Shown in pieces: positions 20,932 to 31,583 of a DNA stretch of 33,503 bases. The position numbers were made by a program, and so were the translations under genes. The number at the start of each line of letters is the position of its first letter. Position 1 is the stretch's first letter. The notes beneath the pieces were generated by a model, which had not been told where the DNA came from, made no database searches, and was given only the letters and a program-made list of their open reading frames with translations. Source of the DNA: Chrysomallon squamiferum (lineage: Eukaryota; Mollusca; Gastropoda; Neomphalida; Peltospiridae); NCBI GenBank assembly GCA_012295275.1, contig CM022677.1, positions 429,905 to 463,407 on the forward strand, written 5' to 3'.

Positions 20932-21850
20932 TTTCCATACTGGACTTGTTTGTATTATTTCACACTGGTCTCTTGTTTCCAAACTGGACTTGTACTTGTT
21001 TGTATTATTTCACACTGGTCTCTTGTTTCCATACTGGACTTGTTTGTATTATTTCACACTGGTCTCTTGTTTCCATACTGGACTTGTTTGTATTATTTCA
21101 CACTGGCCTCTTGTTTCCATACTGGACTTGTTTGTATTATTTCACACTGGCCTCTTGTTTCCATACTGGACTTGTTTGTATTATTTCACACTGGCCTCTT
21201 GTTTCCATACTGGACTTGTTTGTATTATTTCACACTGGTCTCTTGTTTCCATACTGGACTTGTACTTGTTTGTATTATTTCACACTGGTCTCTTGTTTCC
21301 ATACTGGACTTGTACTTGTTTGTATTATTTCACACTGGTCTCTTGTTTCCATACTGGACTTGTTTGTATTATTTCACACTGGTCTCTTGTTTCCATACTG
21401 GACTTGTTTGTATTATTTCACACTGGTCTCTTGTTTCCATACTGGACTTGTTTGTATTATTTCACACTGGTCTCGTTCCTGTACTGGACTTGTACTTGTT
21501 TGTATTATTTCACACTGGTCTCTTGTTCCAATACTGGACTTGTACTTGTTTGTATTATTTCACACTGGTCTCTTGTTTCCATACTGGACTTGTACATGTT
21601 TGTATTATTTCACACTGGTCTCTTGTTTCCATACTGGACTTGTTTGTATTATTTCACACTGGTCTCTTGTTCCCATACTGGACTTGTACTTGTTTGTATT
21701 ATTTCACACTGGTCTCTTGTTCCAATACTGGACTTGTACTTGTTTGTATTATTTCACACTGGTCTCTTGTTTCCATACTGGACTTGTACTTGTTTGTATT
21801 ATTTCACACTGGCCTCTTGTTTCCATACTGGACTTGTACTTGTTTGTATT
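20932..21850. repeat. 44/50-bp minisatellite, 20 copies
   Basis: Twenty tandem copies of a unit containing CCATACTGGACTTG, TTTGTATTATTTCACACTGG and TCTCTTGTTT. Basic units are 44 bp; a longer class carries a duplicated ACTTGT giving 50 bp. Variants (CCAAACTGG, CTGTACTGG, GGCCTC) mark individual copies and suggest block-wise amplification. No unit contains a stop in any forward frame, and both unit lengths leave remainder 2 on division by three, so all three forward frames stay open for about 300 codons. These frames are a by-product of the repeat and are not annotated as genes. Confidence 0.97.
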
Positions 21851-22895
21851 ATTACATCTAAATTTAAATAAATGAATAAAACAATAAATAAATAAAGGGG
21901 AAAAAAGAATAACAAATAGTAATAAAAGAAAGAAAGAAAGGTTATTCAGTGTTAGATTTTGGCTGTTAAAAGCAGAGAATAAAAATAGCCAGATGATTTA
22001 GAAAAAAAGGAGAAAAGTCTTGTATTGCCACCAGAGTTTAAATTATGAAAACTGTTGGCCATACATTCCTTTGAAGTGTATTCCTGAAGTTTTATTCCTT
22101 ACATTAGCATGGCTCATTTACTATAAATATAATCTCTCCACACACACACACACACACACACACAGATTTACCATTCAGATTTGGCCTTCAGACTTACCAT
22201 TTTTACATGACCAGTAAGCACGGTAACTGCCCTGCATGTTATCTTTTTGTCCTTCCAAAAGAAGAAAGAAAAAATAATGTTTATATTTTATTTACACACA
22301 CACACGTTTAACACATTTTTCAAAGAGTATTTATCTTTTTGCAGAATGTTAAACTGTGTGTATGTGTGCATGTGTGTTTTTATGTGTATTTTGTTTTGTT
22401 CTGGAGATGCTTGTCGAGATGCTCAGTCAAATGAAAAAAGTGTTTTCTTTTATCGGTTCTTAATTCTCTCTATCTCTCACACACACACACACACACACAA
22501 ACACACACACTCAGACAAACATAATTATTTTTTAAAAGTAATAAAACTAATAATAAAATGAACAAAAGTATAATTAAAGAAATAAGATATTCCCTATTTT
22601 TTTTTTTTTTTTTTTTTTTTTTTGGAACCATGATTTTTTATTATTCAAATGAATACCCAAATTAAATTTACATTTAATTATTAATATATTTAAAAGTTCA
22701 GTCAATATAAAGACATATTTGCTTACTTTGCACTGCACGAGCTATGAACAAAGGGAGATAAATAATTTATTTTAGTATGAAGGACAAGGAATATCAGCTG
22801 AATGTTTGCTATTGATGTGTCTGGTTTCAGTAGCTGGTGAAAGTGAACAACAACCTGTTCGTTTAGCTGTAACGTTACTGCATACTCTCGATACC
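21851..22895. other. Simple-repeat-rich non-coding stretch
   Basis: Holds (CA)n at 22139-22164, interrupted (CA)n at 22478-22511 and a poly-T run at about 22599-22623. A possible acceptor (GTGTCTGGTTTCAG, 22817-22830) is followed by a short open patch (AGESEQQPVRLAVTL), too short to support a gene. Confidence 0.45.
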
Positions 22896-23570
22896 GCTGT
22901 CATTGTTACAAATTCTGATGCTGCGTGTGGTTTCGCTTTTTATAAACTATTGTTCTGTGCGCACCCTATATGAAAAATATTATTATTATTACTACTGCTG
23001 TCGCCGTCGTTGGCGTCGTGTCTGCGTTGTTCTGCACCGTATTCTTGTCTTTGTCATTATTCTTTTGAAGTTTTATTAACTGCTGTCCTTAATTTCTTAG
23101 TGTGTAGAGCCTATTTAAAAATATATTATCCTGTTGCGCATGTTAATAACGTTGTTAAATTTTCATATTTTGTTATAGTCGCCGTAGCTGGCGTCGTGTA
23201 GGAGTTGTTCTTCACACTTTTGGAGTAGTTTTAATTATTCTGTTCCGCTTTTTATTAAGTGTTATCCTCACTTTGTTAGTGTGCGCATCCCACATTAAAA
23301 TATATTATTATTGTTTCTATTAATGTCGCCGAGGTTGCTGTCCTGTCTGCATTGTGCATAACATTTTTGAACTACTTCTCTTTCTTATTTTGCGCTTTTT
23401 ATTAACTATTGTTCTTCCTTTCGTAGTGTGTGCACCCAAAATTAAAATATGTTATTATTATTATTATTATTAACGTCGCCATCACTGAAGTCGTGCCTGC
23501 TTTGTACTCCTAGTTATGTTGTCTTTTTCAGTAACTGTTATTCTTACAATCGTAGTGTTAAATACTACAA
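22896..23570. repeat. Diverged 150-180-bp tandem repeat, about 4.5 units
   Basis: GTCGCC boxes at 23000, 23178, 23325 and 23475 each head a unit. A unit runs: CpG-rich box (GTCGCCGTCGTTGGCGTCGT in the first), T-rich middle, GCTTTTTATTAACTRTTRTY, then CGTAGTGTGTGCACCC and AAAATATRTTATTATTATT. A partial unit precedes the first box from about 22896. Spacing is 178, 147 and 150 bp. The units are well diverged, so this is an old array. A 63-codon reading frame inside it is not a gene. Confidence 0.8.
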
Positions 23571-23966
23571 AACAAAAATAAATAAATAAATAAATAAGAA
23601 AGAAAAACTCCTTCAACTAACATCACGGCTGTTTATACGACAAAACCGAGATTGAGCGAAATTTTTTAATGTTTGTTATGGATTCATCAAACCTGATCAA
23701 AAAGAATTCTCTGTCTTAGAAAAATGAAATATTTTATTATAAACGACATTAACGTTATGAATGATTTTTGTGAAATTAACGTAAAACAGAAGCGTAGTAT
23801 CTTCGCTCCACATCTAAATACGAATATGTTCTTTAGACGAAATAATAACATTAAAATTATATTCACGTTATTAAAATTTAATTCTTAATATGCCGTGCAC
23901 AATCATCAATAGGAAAACTAGGATTCCTTCGGTAACGTTATTAGCTTTATACAACACAGTACATTG

Positions 23967-24012
<46 letters not shown>

Positions 24013-25090
24013 AAACACACACATTTGTTTTTCCTCAAAATTAATGTCCTTCTCCTTGTATACTGAAAAATGATGGTCCTTCATATTAAGTTATTTTATT
24101 ATTAACAGAAACAGGACTATACCGAAAAGCGTGATATGCTAGATGAAGATTGTATTGATGTTACCGACAATATGTGACATTTTATTTGTATCACCATAGT
24201 AACAGGAGATTCCACGACATAATTTACATCTCTCTCTACATGAAATTACATGACTAACCTAAAACTAACCTTCCGTTTTTACAGAAAAAAAAATAATAAT
24301 AATTATAAAGAAATGAGAAGGTGCGATATTAAGGTGTTATTATTGTTGTCATTGTTCTATTACTGACAAATATAATGGTTGTTATATTGATAATTACTGG
24401 TGGAGCGTTTATACTAATATCTAATGTAATCAGAGAACTTCAGGTATAATATGAAATCTAAAGTATATTGCAATTGCGCTGACGTACACCTTGAATGCAA
24501 TGAAAAAATAAAACAACATTATCATAATAAAACAACATGTTAACCTTGTTTGTTCTCAGCTAATCACTACAAACTGTCGTGATTCCAGGGAGTTAACTCT
24601 GAGATGTCTAAATGTAACCTGTACGATATTAACAAAATCTGACATTAACATTTTTCAACATACTTAACAGTAAAAATCACCGCTCAACCAGCATTTGATT
24701 CTCCTTTTTCTTTTTACACGTAATTAAGCCGCTTATTTTCATTATGCCATGTAAAATTATCATTTATGATTGTCATTAATATCTAACAGATTATCTGTGA
24801 TTATAAATATTTTGTATAGTATATATATATCATGTAACATTTAAGTTCGACGTACAGTAAAATTACACCTTTTTAGTTCGCGATTTAGAATTAGTAAAAT
24901 TATCACATTACTAAAACGGACGTTGTATTTTCAGTGTGTTAGTATTACCGCTACATCTCTGTTGAGAAACTAATGACGTCTAATACAGATAGTGATGGCT
25001 GCGTTAAAACTGCAAGTGATATTTTCATGACGCTGAGTCAAGTATCTGTGTGTGTCTCTGTGTCTGCTGAACATTAATCTTACCTTTCAG
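23571..25090. other. AT-rich non-coding stretch
   Basis: No gene seen. Contains (CA)n at 23968-24023 (interrupted at its end). Confidence 0.45.
23968..24023. repeat. (CA)n microsatellite
   Basis: About 19 perfect CA dinucleotides, then interrupted CA/AAAC. Confidence 0.9.
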
Positions 25091-25221
25091 CAACTTCTTT
25101 TCAATGATCCATTTCCCCATCCACGCAATAATCAGGTTTTCATCAAGAGTTAAGAACAATTATGGAACGATGGCAATGACGGCCTCGTTAATAGAAAGAG
25201 TAACGATATTTTTTAACGTAG
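25091..25221 (+). other. Possible decayed exon
   Basis: CTTACCTTTCAG precedes 25091. One frame reads QLLFNDPFPHPRNNQVFIKS, a stop, then EQLWNDGNDGLVNRKSNDIF, stopping at about 25216. A GT sits after NNQ at 25136. The composition is more protein-like than the flanks but there is no family recognition. Confidence 0.2.
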
Positions 25222-26170
25222 GATGTGGACACGAATTGCCATACTTAATGAAAGTGAAAAGAATATTTTTTATTTTTTTCAGAGCAGATGTTTTCAGATG
25301 TATTGGTAAATTCCTGGACAATAATAAGCAACTTATTCTAGTGTGAGTTGTAAGCTTTGTGGTTTTATTTGGTGCATTAATATAAATTATAAGAAGAAAG
25401 AAAAAGTAGGTTAAAAAAAAAATAACAACACCGTTTATTTGTTTTATGTGAACGATTGGCTATTAATAAGATAAAACAAAAAATAAATAAATAAATAAAT
25501 AAAAGAAGAACCATATCGATTTATAATTAGTATGTATATTTTAATAAAGGTTGTTATTTTATTTTATTTGTTTTGAACATTATTATTATTATTATTTTTT
25601 ATTATTATTATTTTTTTTTAGTATCTTATTTGCGGTAAAATGCGGGATGATTTCGGTCTTTGCGGATTTACTTTCTTGTCAGATGTTCGAAGAATAGTCT
25701 ACAGAATTGGGATAATCGCATTATCATGCAACAAAAAAGTTGCTTAAAGTATTTAATTCTGTGAAGGAGACAGGTATTACTATTTATTATTATAATTGTT
25801 AATGCGTTTGGATTTTTTCGTTTTATTTAATTATAATTTAAAAGTCATACACGTGATGGCAGCCATCTTATTTTGGAATATGTCTTTATTTATTTATTTA
25901 TTTATTTTCATTTTTTTTTTTTTTTTTTTAAATAACGACACTCGATTAATAATAAAATTCACCAGTGGCTGTACTAATGTGAACAGCATAAACAACGTCA
26001 TATAAACAAGAAATCATGTTTAGTCTTTAATTTTGTTTTACCAATCACTGTATGATATATCGGGGGCAAATTTTGTGTGACCAGTAATTAAATTTGTTTT
26101 AAAATAAATTGACTTGTGTAGCACACATCACACGACAACTATGTGTCAACTGTCAAAGGATTTATTTATT

Positions 26171-26179
<9 letters not shown>

Positions 26180-26235
<56 letters not shown>
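26180..26235. repeat. (TTA)n microsatellite
   Basis: About 19 perfect TTA triplets directly after (ATTT)n. Confidence 0.95.
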
Positions 26236-26237
<2 letters not shown>

Positions 26238-26573
26238 TTTTGAAATAAACTAATAAAATATTTAAAAAAATATGCTAATTTTGTTTCACAGGTTGTTTTC
26301 TGTCAGTTTTTTTTTATGATTTTTGTTTTTAAATTCATGTTAAATTCATGCTCTATACATTATTAAACATATTTAATTGATTTTTTAAACATATTAAAGG
26401 TTATAATGGGTGGGGCTATAAATGGTTTCATTATTTAAGCTAAATACCTGTATAGCTCTATGTTAACAATAAAAACAAATAAAGATAAATACAAATTTAA
26501 GAAAAATATGACCAGGTTATTTCATATGTAAACACTGTAAAATATTAATAAAATTATTTTTTATAATAATATT

Positions 26574-26576
<3 letters not shown>

Positions 26577-26610
<34 letters not shown>
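26577..26610. repeat. (CA)n microsatellite
   Basis: About 17 perfect CA dinucleotides. Confidence 0.95.
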
Positions 26611-26615
<5 letters not shown>

Positions 26616-26861
26616 AATATGTTATCCTAAGTGATAACTGTTCTTTGTTTCCCTTCTTTTCTTAATTGTCAATTTTAATTTATTTGAATTTTGTTTGTTT
26701 TGTTCTATTTCCTTCTTTTTTATCTTCTTATTATTATACTACTTTTTGTTATTATTATGTTTTATTTTTTATTATTATTTTTTTAATCTTTATTATTATT
26801 ATTCATTTTCATTTTCTTATCATTACTAATAATTGTTTATTTGGGATGTTTTCCAGGACAT

Positions 26862-27413
26862 ATGGAGAAAATATCCTGCTACACAATCATTGACCAGAAC
26901 CACAATGTAGAGTGCAAGTGCTGCTGGAATATTTATGATATATCGATGGTTTATATTCAGCATGGACAGGAACAAGAAGAAAAGGACAGAGCACCACAGA
27001 AGTCTGCAGTTTTGTGAAAACAAGCTGATGCTGGTAAAAATACTTCATCTGCTACACTGGCAAACAAAACAACTTGGCAGATGATTGCGATTGCTCTGCA
27101 TGACTGTAGCAAAGACAACAGCCAGGAAGTTGAGCAGCAGGTGACGTCTGAGCTTGCATCTCTGAGAATGAAGCTGGACATGAAGATAAAGAAAACAGAG
27201 AGAAGAAAACAGAGGCTGTAGCTGCAGCAGAACAAGATGAGACTTGGGAAGGCAGCGTTCATGAGAGTGATGTCTCGCCACATTAATGATTCAAATGACC
27301 AGGCTAGTCCTGTACCTGATTCAGAGTGGTACCAATGCAACCAGGTGCTTGTCCCCTACTTCAGCATCACAAAAATCCAGGCCATTTTCCAAAGAAGGGA
27401 TAAAAGAGACTAA
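26862..27413 (+). pseudogene. Decayed coding stretch with two in-frame stops
   Basis: From ATG 26862 one frame runs 183 codons to TAA 27411 with only two internal stops (TGA 27015, TAG 27219). This is far fewer than expected by chance in such AT-rich DNA, and the stretch is visibly less AT-rich than its flanks. It reads MEKISCYTIIDQNHNVECKC, then NKTTWQMIAIALHDCS, then a charged helical run (EVEQQVTSELASLRMKLDMK then KTERRKQR), then FMRVMSRHINDSNDQ. A TTTTCCAG acceptor lies just before (26856). Likely an old gene or transposon-derived coding region with a coiled coil. Family not recognised. Confidence 0.4.
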
Positions 27414-27491
27414 TGATAATGTGAATCAAGTAATGTGTCAGGCCTTTGTTAGAATGTTTTCAGAAACCTCTCAATGTATGTTTTATTAGTT

Positions 27492-27503
<12 letters not shown>

Positions 27504-27538
<35 letters not shown>
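27504..27538. repeat. (GT)n microsatellite
   Basis: About 17 GT dinucleotides. It holds the same relative position to the following exon as the (CT)n(CA)n repeat does in the inverted paralogue near 15 kb. Confidence 0.9.
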
Positions 27539-27541
<3 letters not shown>

Positions 27542-27703
27542 AGAAATATTGCATGAATGATAATAATCAAAATAAAATATGCCTTTATCAGACAAATGTA
27601 GATTGATTAAAAAAAAAAGTATTATGTTCATGTTGGAATTTCTTAAAACTTTGTTTACCATTGATGTTAAATATTTTATGTACGTCATTGCAGTATTATT
27701 CAG

Positions 27704-27784
27704 CTGCTGTCTAGAAAGGGAATTTACATTATGGAGAAGGATGAATCAGCTGTACAGAAACTGCAGACTGCACAATTCAAAGTT
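27704..27784 (+). CDS. Possible exon, paralogue of 14729-14817
   Basis: TATTATTCAG precedes and the strong donor GTGAGT follows. The 81 nt are open at phase 0 and read RKGIYIMEKDESAVQKLQTA then QFKV. Joined at phase 0 to 28092 it continues IAHTALIDVLLLTSEVVS. The inverted copy at 14729-14817 has homologous exon and intron sequence. Protein family not recognised. Downstream the reading stops at 28167, so this is a terminal exon pair or a decayed gene. Confidence 0.4.
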
Positions 27785-28091
27785 GTGAGTTTTTTTTATT
27801 TTAGTTTTTTTTATTTCTTATTTTTATTTCTTAGCAAGTAAAATAAGTTGTATAGTAACAACTCTTTACTGATTGTAAAATAGCATAATAATAATCATTT
27901 GTTTCCTGTTGTTTTGATAATTATTTAAATTATTACCATTATCATTATAATGATTATACAAAGTATATAAAAAATAACCCACACCCCTTTGTGTCTGAAT
28001 AATCCATTAACTCGTACCAGTACATTTAAATTTTAATAATAACAGAAACATTAGTTATTTATTTATAACACTTTATTATTTTTATTTTCAG

Positions 28092-28227
28092 ATTGCACAT
28101 ACAGCTCTGATTGATGTGCTGTTGTTGACTAGTGAAGTTGTTTCAGTAGAAGGTGCTGTCCAGCACTGAGGATAAAGTTTGTACTGCTGCCACTGGAAAA
28201 GAGACTAAAACAACAACAATTGAACAG
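28092..28227 (+). CDS. Possible exon, paralogue of 14313-14385
   Basis: Acceptor TTTTATTTTCAG before and donor CAG/GTGAAT after. In phase with 27704-27784 it reads IAHTALIDVLLLTSEVVSVE then GAVQH and stops at 28167. A different frame (LSSTEDKVCTAATGKETKTT) is open from 28157 to the donor. This suggests a frameshift inside the exon, with the real exon running to 28227. The neighbouring gap hides what follows. Confidence 0.4.
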
Positions 28228-28303
28228 GTGAATTTGAGTTTGTTTTCTTATGTATTTCTCATTATTCTAAACCGAATGCAGTTTAATTTAAATTAATGTA
28301 GGA

Positions 28304-28503
28304 NNNNNNNNNNNNNNNNNNNNNNNNNNNNNNNNNNNNNNNNNNNNNNNNNNNNNNNNNNNNNNNNNNNNNNNNNNNNNNNNNNNNNNNNNNNNNNNNN
28401 NNNNNNNNNNNNNNNNNNNNNNNNNNNNNNNNNNNNNNNNNNNNNNNNNNNNNNNNNNNNNNNNNNNNNNNNNNNNNNNNNNNNNNNNNNNNNNNNNNNN
28501 NNN
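28304..28503. other. Assembly gap (200 N)
   Basis: Exactly 200 N, a round number typical of placeholder scaffold gaps. Everything right of it is joined to the left part only by scaffolding, so the true distance and even the adjacency are unproven. Confidence 0.98.
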
Positions 28504-28828
28504 GGATGGAAAGAAAGAAAAGAAGTAAAGATATAAAGAAATAAGAACGAAGGAAAGAAAGAAAAGAAAGAAAACATTGAAGCAGGTTAGCGAATGAAGA
28601 AAACGGAAGAATGAATAAAGATTGAAATAATTAAGTAAACAAATCGAAGTCTGGTACTTTTTAAACACAGCAATCTGTTCACCTTTTATTCGAAATAAAA
28701 TTTAAAATCATATGTAGACTGTATTGATTAGCAGGTTAAGAATTTCCATACTGGATTTCTTCATTTGATTACAGAGAAAGGAAACCGAGAATATTAACAG
28801 TCTGAAGAAAAAGAAATAAAAGAAAAGT

Positions 28829-29023
28829 TTATGGGACATGTGTTCACTGTTATATTTAGAGTGTCCTCCCTTATGTGAGATGTGTTCACTGGTATATTTA
28901 GAGTGGCCTCCCTTATGTGAGATGTGTTCACTTGTATATTTAGAGTGTCCTCCCTTATCCGAGATTTGTTCACTAGTATAGTTACAATAGCCTACCTCAT
29001 GCGAGATGTGTTCAGTGGTATTA
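28829..29023. repeat. 42-bp minisatellite, block 1
   Basis: About 4-5 copies of GTGTTCACTGGTATATTTAG + AGTGGCCTCCCTTATGTGAG + AT, diverging toward the right end. Confidence 0.85.
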
Positions 29024-29511
29024 AGAAAATAACAAAGAAAATTCGATTACAAAAGCATAAATAAACAGTCAGTGAGAGCAGAGTGTATGAACTGATTAAA
29101 AATGTATGATAAATAAATAATAAATAAATCATAATATGAAAAAAAAAGAATGATGGAAAGAAAGAAAGAAAGGAAACAAAAGATATAAAATATGGAAAGA
29201 AAGAAAGAAAGGTGGAAAAGAAAGAACGAAGGAAAGAAAGAAAAGAAAGAAAACATTGAAGCAGGTTAGCGAATGAACAACACGGAAGAATGAATAAAGA
29301 TAGAAATTACTAATAAAAGATATCCAAGCGTGGTACTCTTTAAACGCAGCATTCTTTTCAGCTTTTATTCAAAATAAAATATAAAATCATATGTCGACTG
29401 CATTGATTAGCAGATTAAGAATTTCCATACTGAATTTCTTCATTTGATTACTGAGAAAGAAAAGAGAGAATACTCACTGACTGAAGAAAAAATAAATAAA
29501 ACTTATGCGAG

Positions 29512-29940
29512 TTGTGTTCACTGGTGAATTTAGAGTGGCCTCCCTTATGTGACATGTATTCACTGGTATATTTAGAGTGGCTTCCCTTACGTGAGATGTG
29601 TTCACTGGTATATTTAGAGTGGCTTCCCTTACGTGAGATGTGTTCACTGGTATATTTAGAGTGGCTTCCCTTATGTGAGATGTATTCACTGGTCTTTAGA
29701 GTGGCTTCCCTTATGTGAGATGTGTTCACTGCTCTTTAGAGTCGCCTCCCTTATGTGACATGTGTTCACTGGTATATATAGAGTGGCCACCCTTATGTGA
29801 GATCTGTTCACTACTTTTTAGAGTCGCCTCCCTTATGTGAGATGTGTTCACTAGTATATTTAGTGTGCCGACCCTTATCCGAGATGTGTTCACTAGTATA
29901 GTTACAATAGCCTACCTCATGTGAGATGTGTTCAGTGATA
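29512..29940. repeat. 42-bp minisatellite, block 2
   Basis: About 10 copies of the same 42-bp unit, including shorter variants lacking part of TATATTTA. As 42 is a multiple of three, several copies on the minus strand encode a 14-residue repeat (SHKGSHSKYTSEHI). There is no cysteine, start context or splice support for a protein. Confidence 0.9.
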
Positions 29941-30267
29941 TTAAGAAAATAACAAAGAAAATTCGATTACAAAAGCATAAATAAACAGTCAGTGAGAGCA
30001 GAGTGTATGAACTGATTAAAAAGGTATGATAAATAAATAATAAATAAATCATAATATGAAAAAAAAGAATGATGGAAAGAATGAAAGAAAGGAAACAAAA
30101 GATAGAAAATATGGAAAGAAAGAAAGAAAAAAAGGTAGAAAAGAAAGAAGTAAAGGCGGAAAGAAAAGAAAGAAAACATTGAAGCAGGTGAGCGAATGAA
30201 CAAAACGGAAGAATGAATAAATATAGAAATAACTAATAAAATATATACAAGCCTGGTACTGTTTAAA

Positions 30268-30327
30268 CGCAGCCCAGCAGACGATATACACATGATGTTG
30301 CGATGATATCAGAACTTCTCCATTTAG
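30268..30327 (+). pseudogene. Truncated dioxygenase middle exon
   Basis: The last 60 bases of the WGELIPLH exon, reading QPSRRYTHDVAMISELLHLG, followed by the same GTATTT donor. Its 5' half, with the WGE motif and acceptor, is absent: the sequence runs straight into the repeat unit ending TTTAAACG. The reading frame and donor phase are intact, so loss of the front is a rearrangement breakpoint and not gradual decay. Confidence 0.85.
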
Positions 30328-31583
30328 GTATTTCACAGTTTGTCTGTATGTCTGTAAAAATTACATACGATTTGTAAACATTAGTTTATTGGTTACGTAA
30401 AATGCCCTCGTCGCAGATTTGAGCTTCCTTATAATTTCTTTTCTTTTATTCTATCAGTATTTTGTAACAAGTTTTGGACACCAAATGGATTGTCGAAACG
30501 AGTTAAATCGAACAAACAAACAACAACAAAGATAATAAATAATAATAAGGAACAAATTAAAAAAAACAAAAAATCTGGAATGACATCATTTTACAGGAAG
30601 ATATTATTAAAATTTATTTCCTTGAAGAGAGAAAGTAGATGGTTATTAATAATAAAAATTATTTATGTGCTGCCATGTCTGTGTAGAATGTCATCAAATC
30701 CTGCGTAGTTTAAAAAAAGAAAGAAAACAATTGTCAAAATTAAACGAAACAGTATCTGGGTGTTTTTTCCCACTCTGTTTGAAGTCTTATAAGTAACTGT
30801 ATATACTAACACTTAGTTATTTACTACCGAATTTCTGTCATAATGTTGATATAGTGTCACGGAATTCAGATTGCTGAACTTTAATTGTTACTTCAAATCA
30901 CATCCGCTCTTTTATTTTAAGCTATGGAATTGAAATTGGTTAACTTTAATTATTACTACAATCACATCGCTCTTTTTATTGTTTTTCCCAAATTGTTCAA
31001 TTCCATGGCGTTGTTATTAAAAAAGGCTGGCTTTTAGTAATTAAGGAGAGAATTAAGCGAAGGAAACGGTGAAGACGAGAATTCAGTCAGGCGGGGAAAC
31101 CAAATGTTTTCGAATGACATTTTCTTTACTGACGAGTATGGTAAGCAATTGTCTATTCTTATTTTGATAGGGTGTAATGTGCAATTAACCTGTGTCAATA
31201 AAATTTATTGTACCCAAAAATTTAAGGTTTTAATCTGCATCTGTGCAGATTCTTATTTTGTCTTGGTTCCCTTTATAACCTTACTCGTAGCATTAATCAA
31301 AATGATTTAAACGTAAGTTTTATAATGTATTATTATCAAGTCACCTGTATATCATAATTAAATAATTAATGTAAACCTTAACTTGCATAGTGAATAGGTA
31401 GACTTATTGATTTATATAGTTTGCTGTCATTTTAGCGTTTATATTCCTTGTTAGGTGGCCATTAAAGCACCTTGTTACCGTACACTGAGCCTTAATAAAA
31501 CATCCAAGGTGTTTAAAGGTGTGACCACGTGACAGTCGTCTCTTTATAACACTCCACAGTGAACCATCATAACACATTTCTGA
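30268..31583 (+). repeat. 1.3-kb long direct repeat, copy B
   Basis: Matches 2351-3652 throughout, including the conserved ATG plus donor unit at 31104-31140. It ends at ATTTCTGA (31583). After this point the sequence is unrelated to the NHL-like region that follows copy A. Confidence 0.9.

Larger units (their letters stand above)
25222..26861. other. AT-rich stretch with long (TTA)n
   Basis: No gene seen. Holds a 56-bp (TTA)n run (26180-26235), (CA)n at 26577-26610 and several (ATTT)n or T-rich runs. Confidence 0.45.
28504..30267. repeat. Composite tandem unit: purine-rich + minisatellite
   Basis: A compound unit occurs about 2.3 times. Order: GAAAGAAAGA-rich purine tract; TTGAAGCAGGTTAGCGAATG; TGGTACT.TTTAAACGCAGC (28652, 29331, 30254); a conserved 120-bp segment (present after the first two); a 42-bp minisatellite block; and AAAATAACAAAGAAAATTCG with AACAGTCAGTGAGAGCAGAG. 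Unit spacing is 679 then 923 bp, the difference reflecting minisatellite copy number. The third unit breaks off at 30267 directly against the dioxygenase exon fragment. Confidence 0.85.

Noticed and set aside
20922-21875. Three overlapping frames of 293-317 codons
   Set aside because: They are the same minisatellite read in three phases, with no start context, splice evidence or non-repeat sequence.
26957-27340. 127-codon minus-strand frame
   Set aside because: The plus strand shows the acceptor, a charged helical protein and continuity with downstream exons; the minus frame looks like its antisense shadow.
28288-28668. Minus-strand frames of 94-126 codons
   Set aside because: They run through the N gap.
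29448-29729. 14-residue repeat protein (SHKGSHSKYTSEHI), superficially zinc-finger-like
   Set aside because: There are no cysteines, and it comes from a 42-bp minisatellite whose copies vary in length and break the frame.
28504-30267. CRISPR-like regular repeats
   Set aside because: The 42-bp units are contiguous without unique spacers, and the genome is eukaryotic.
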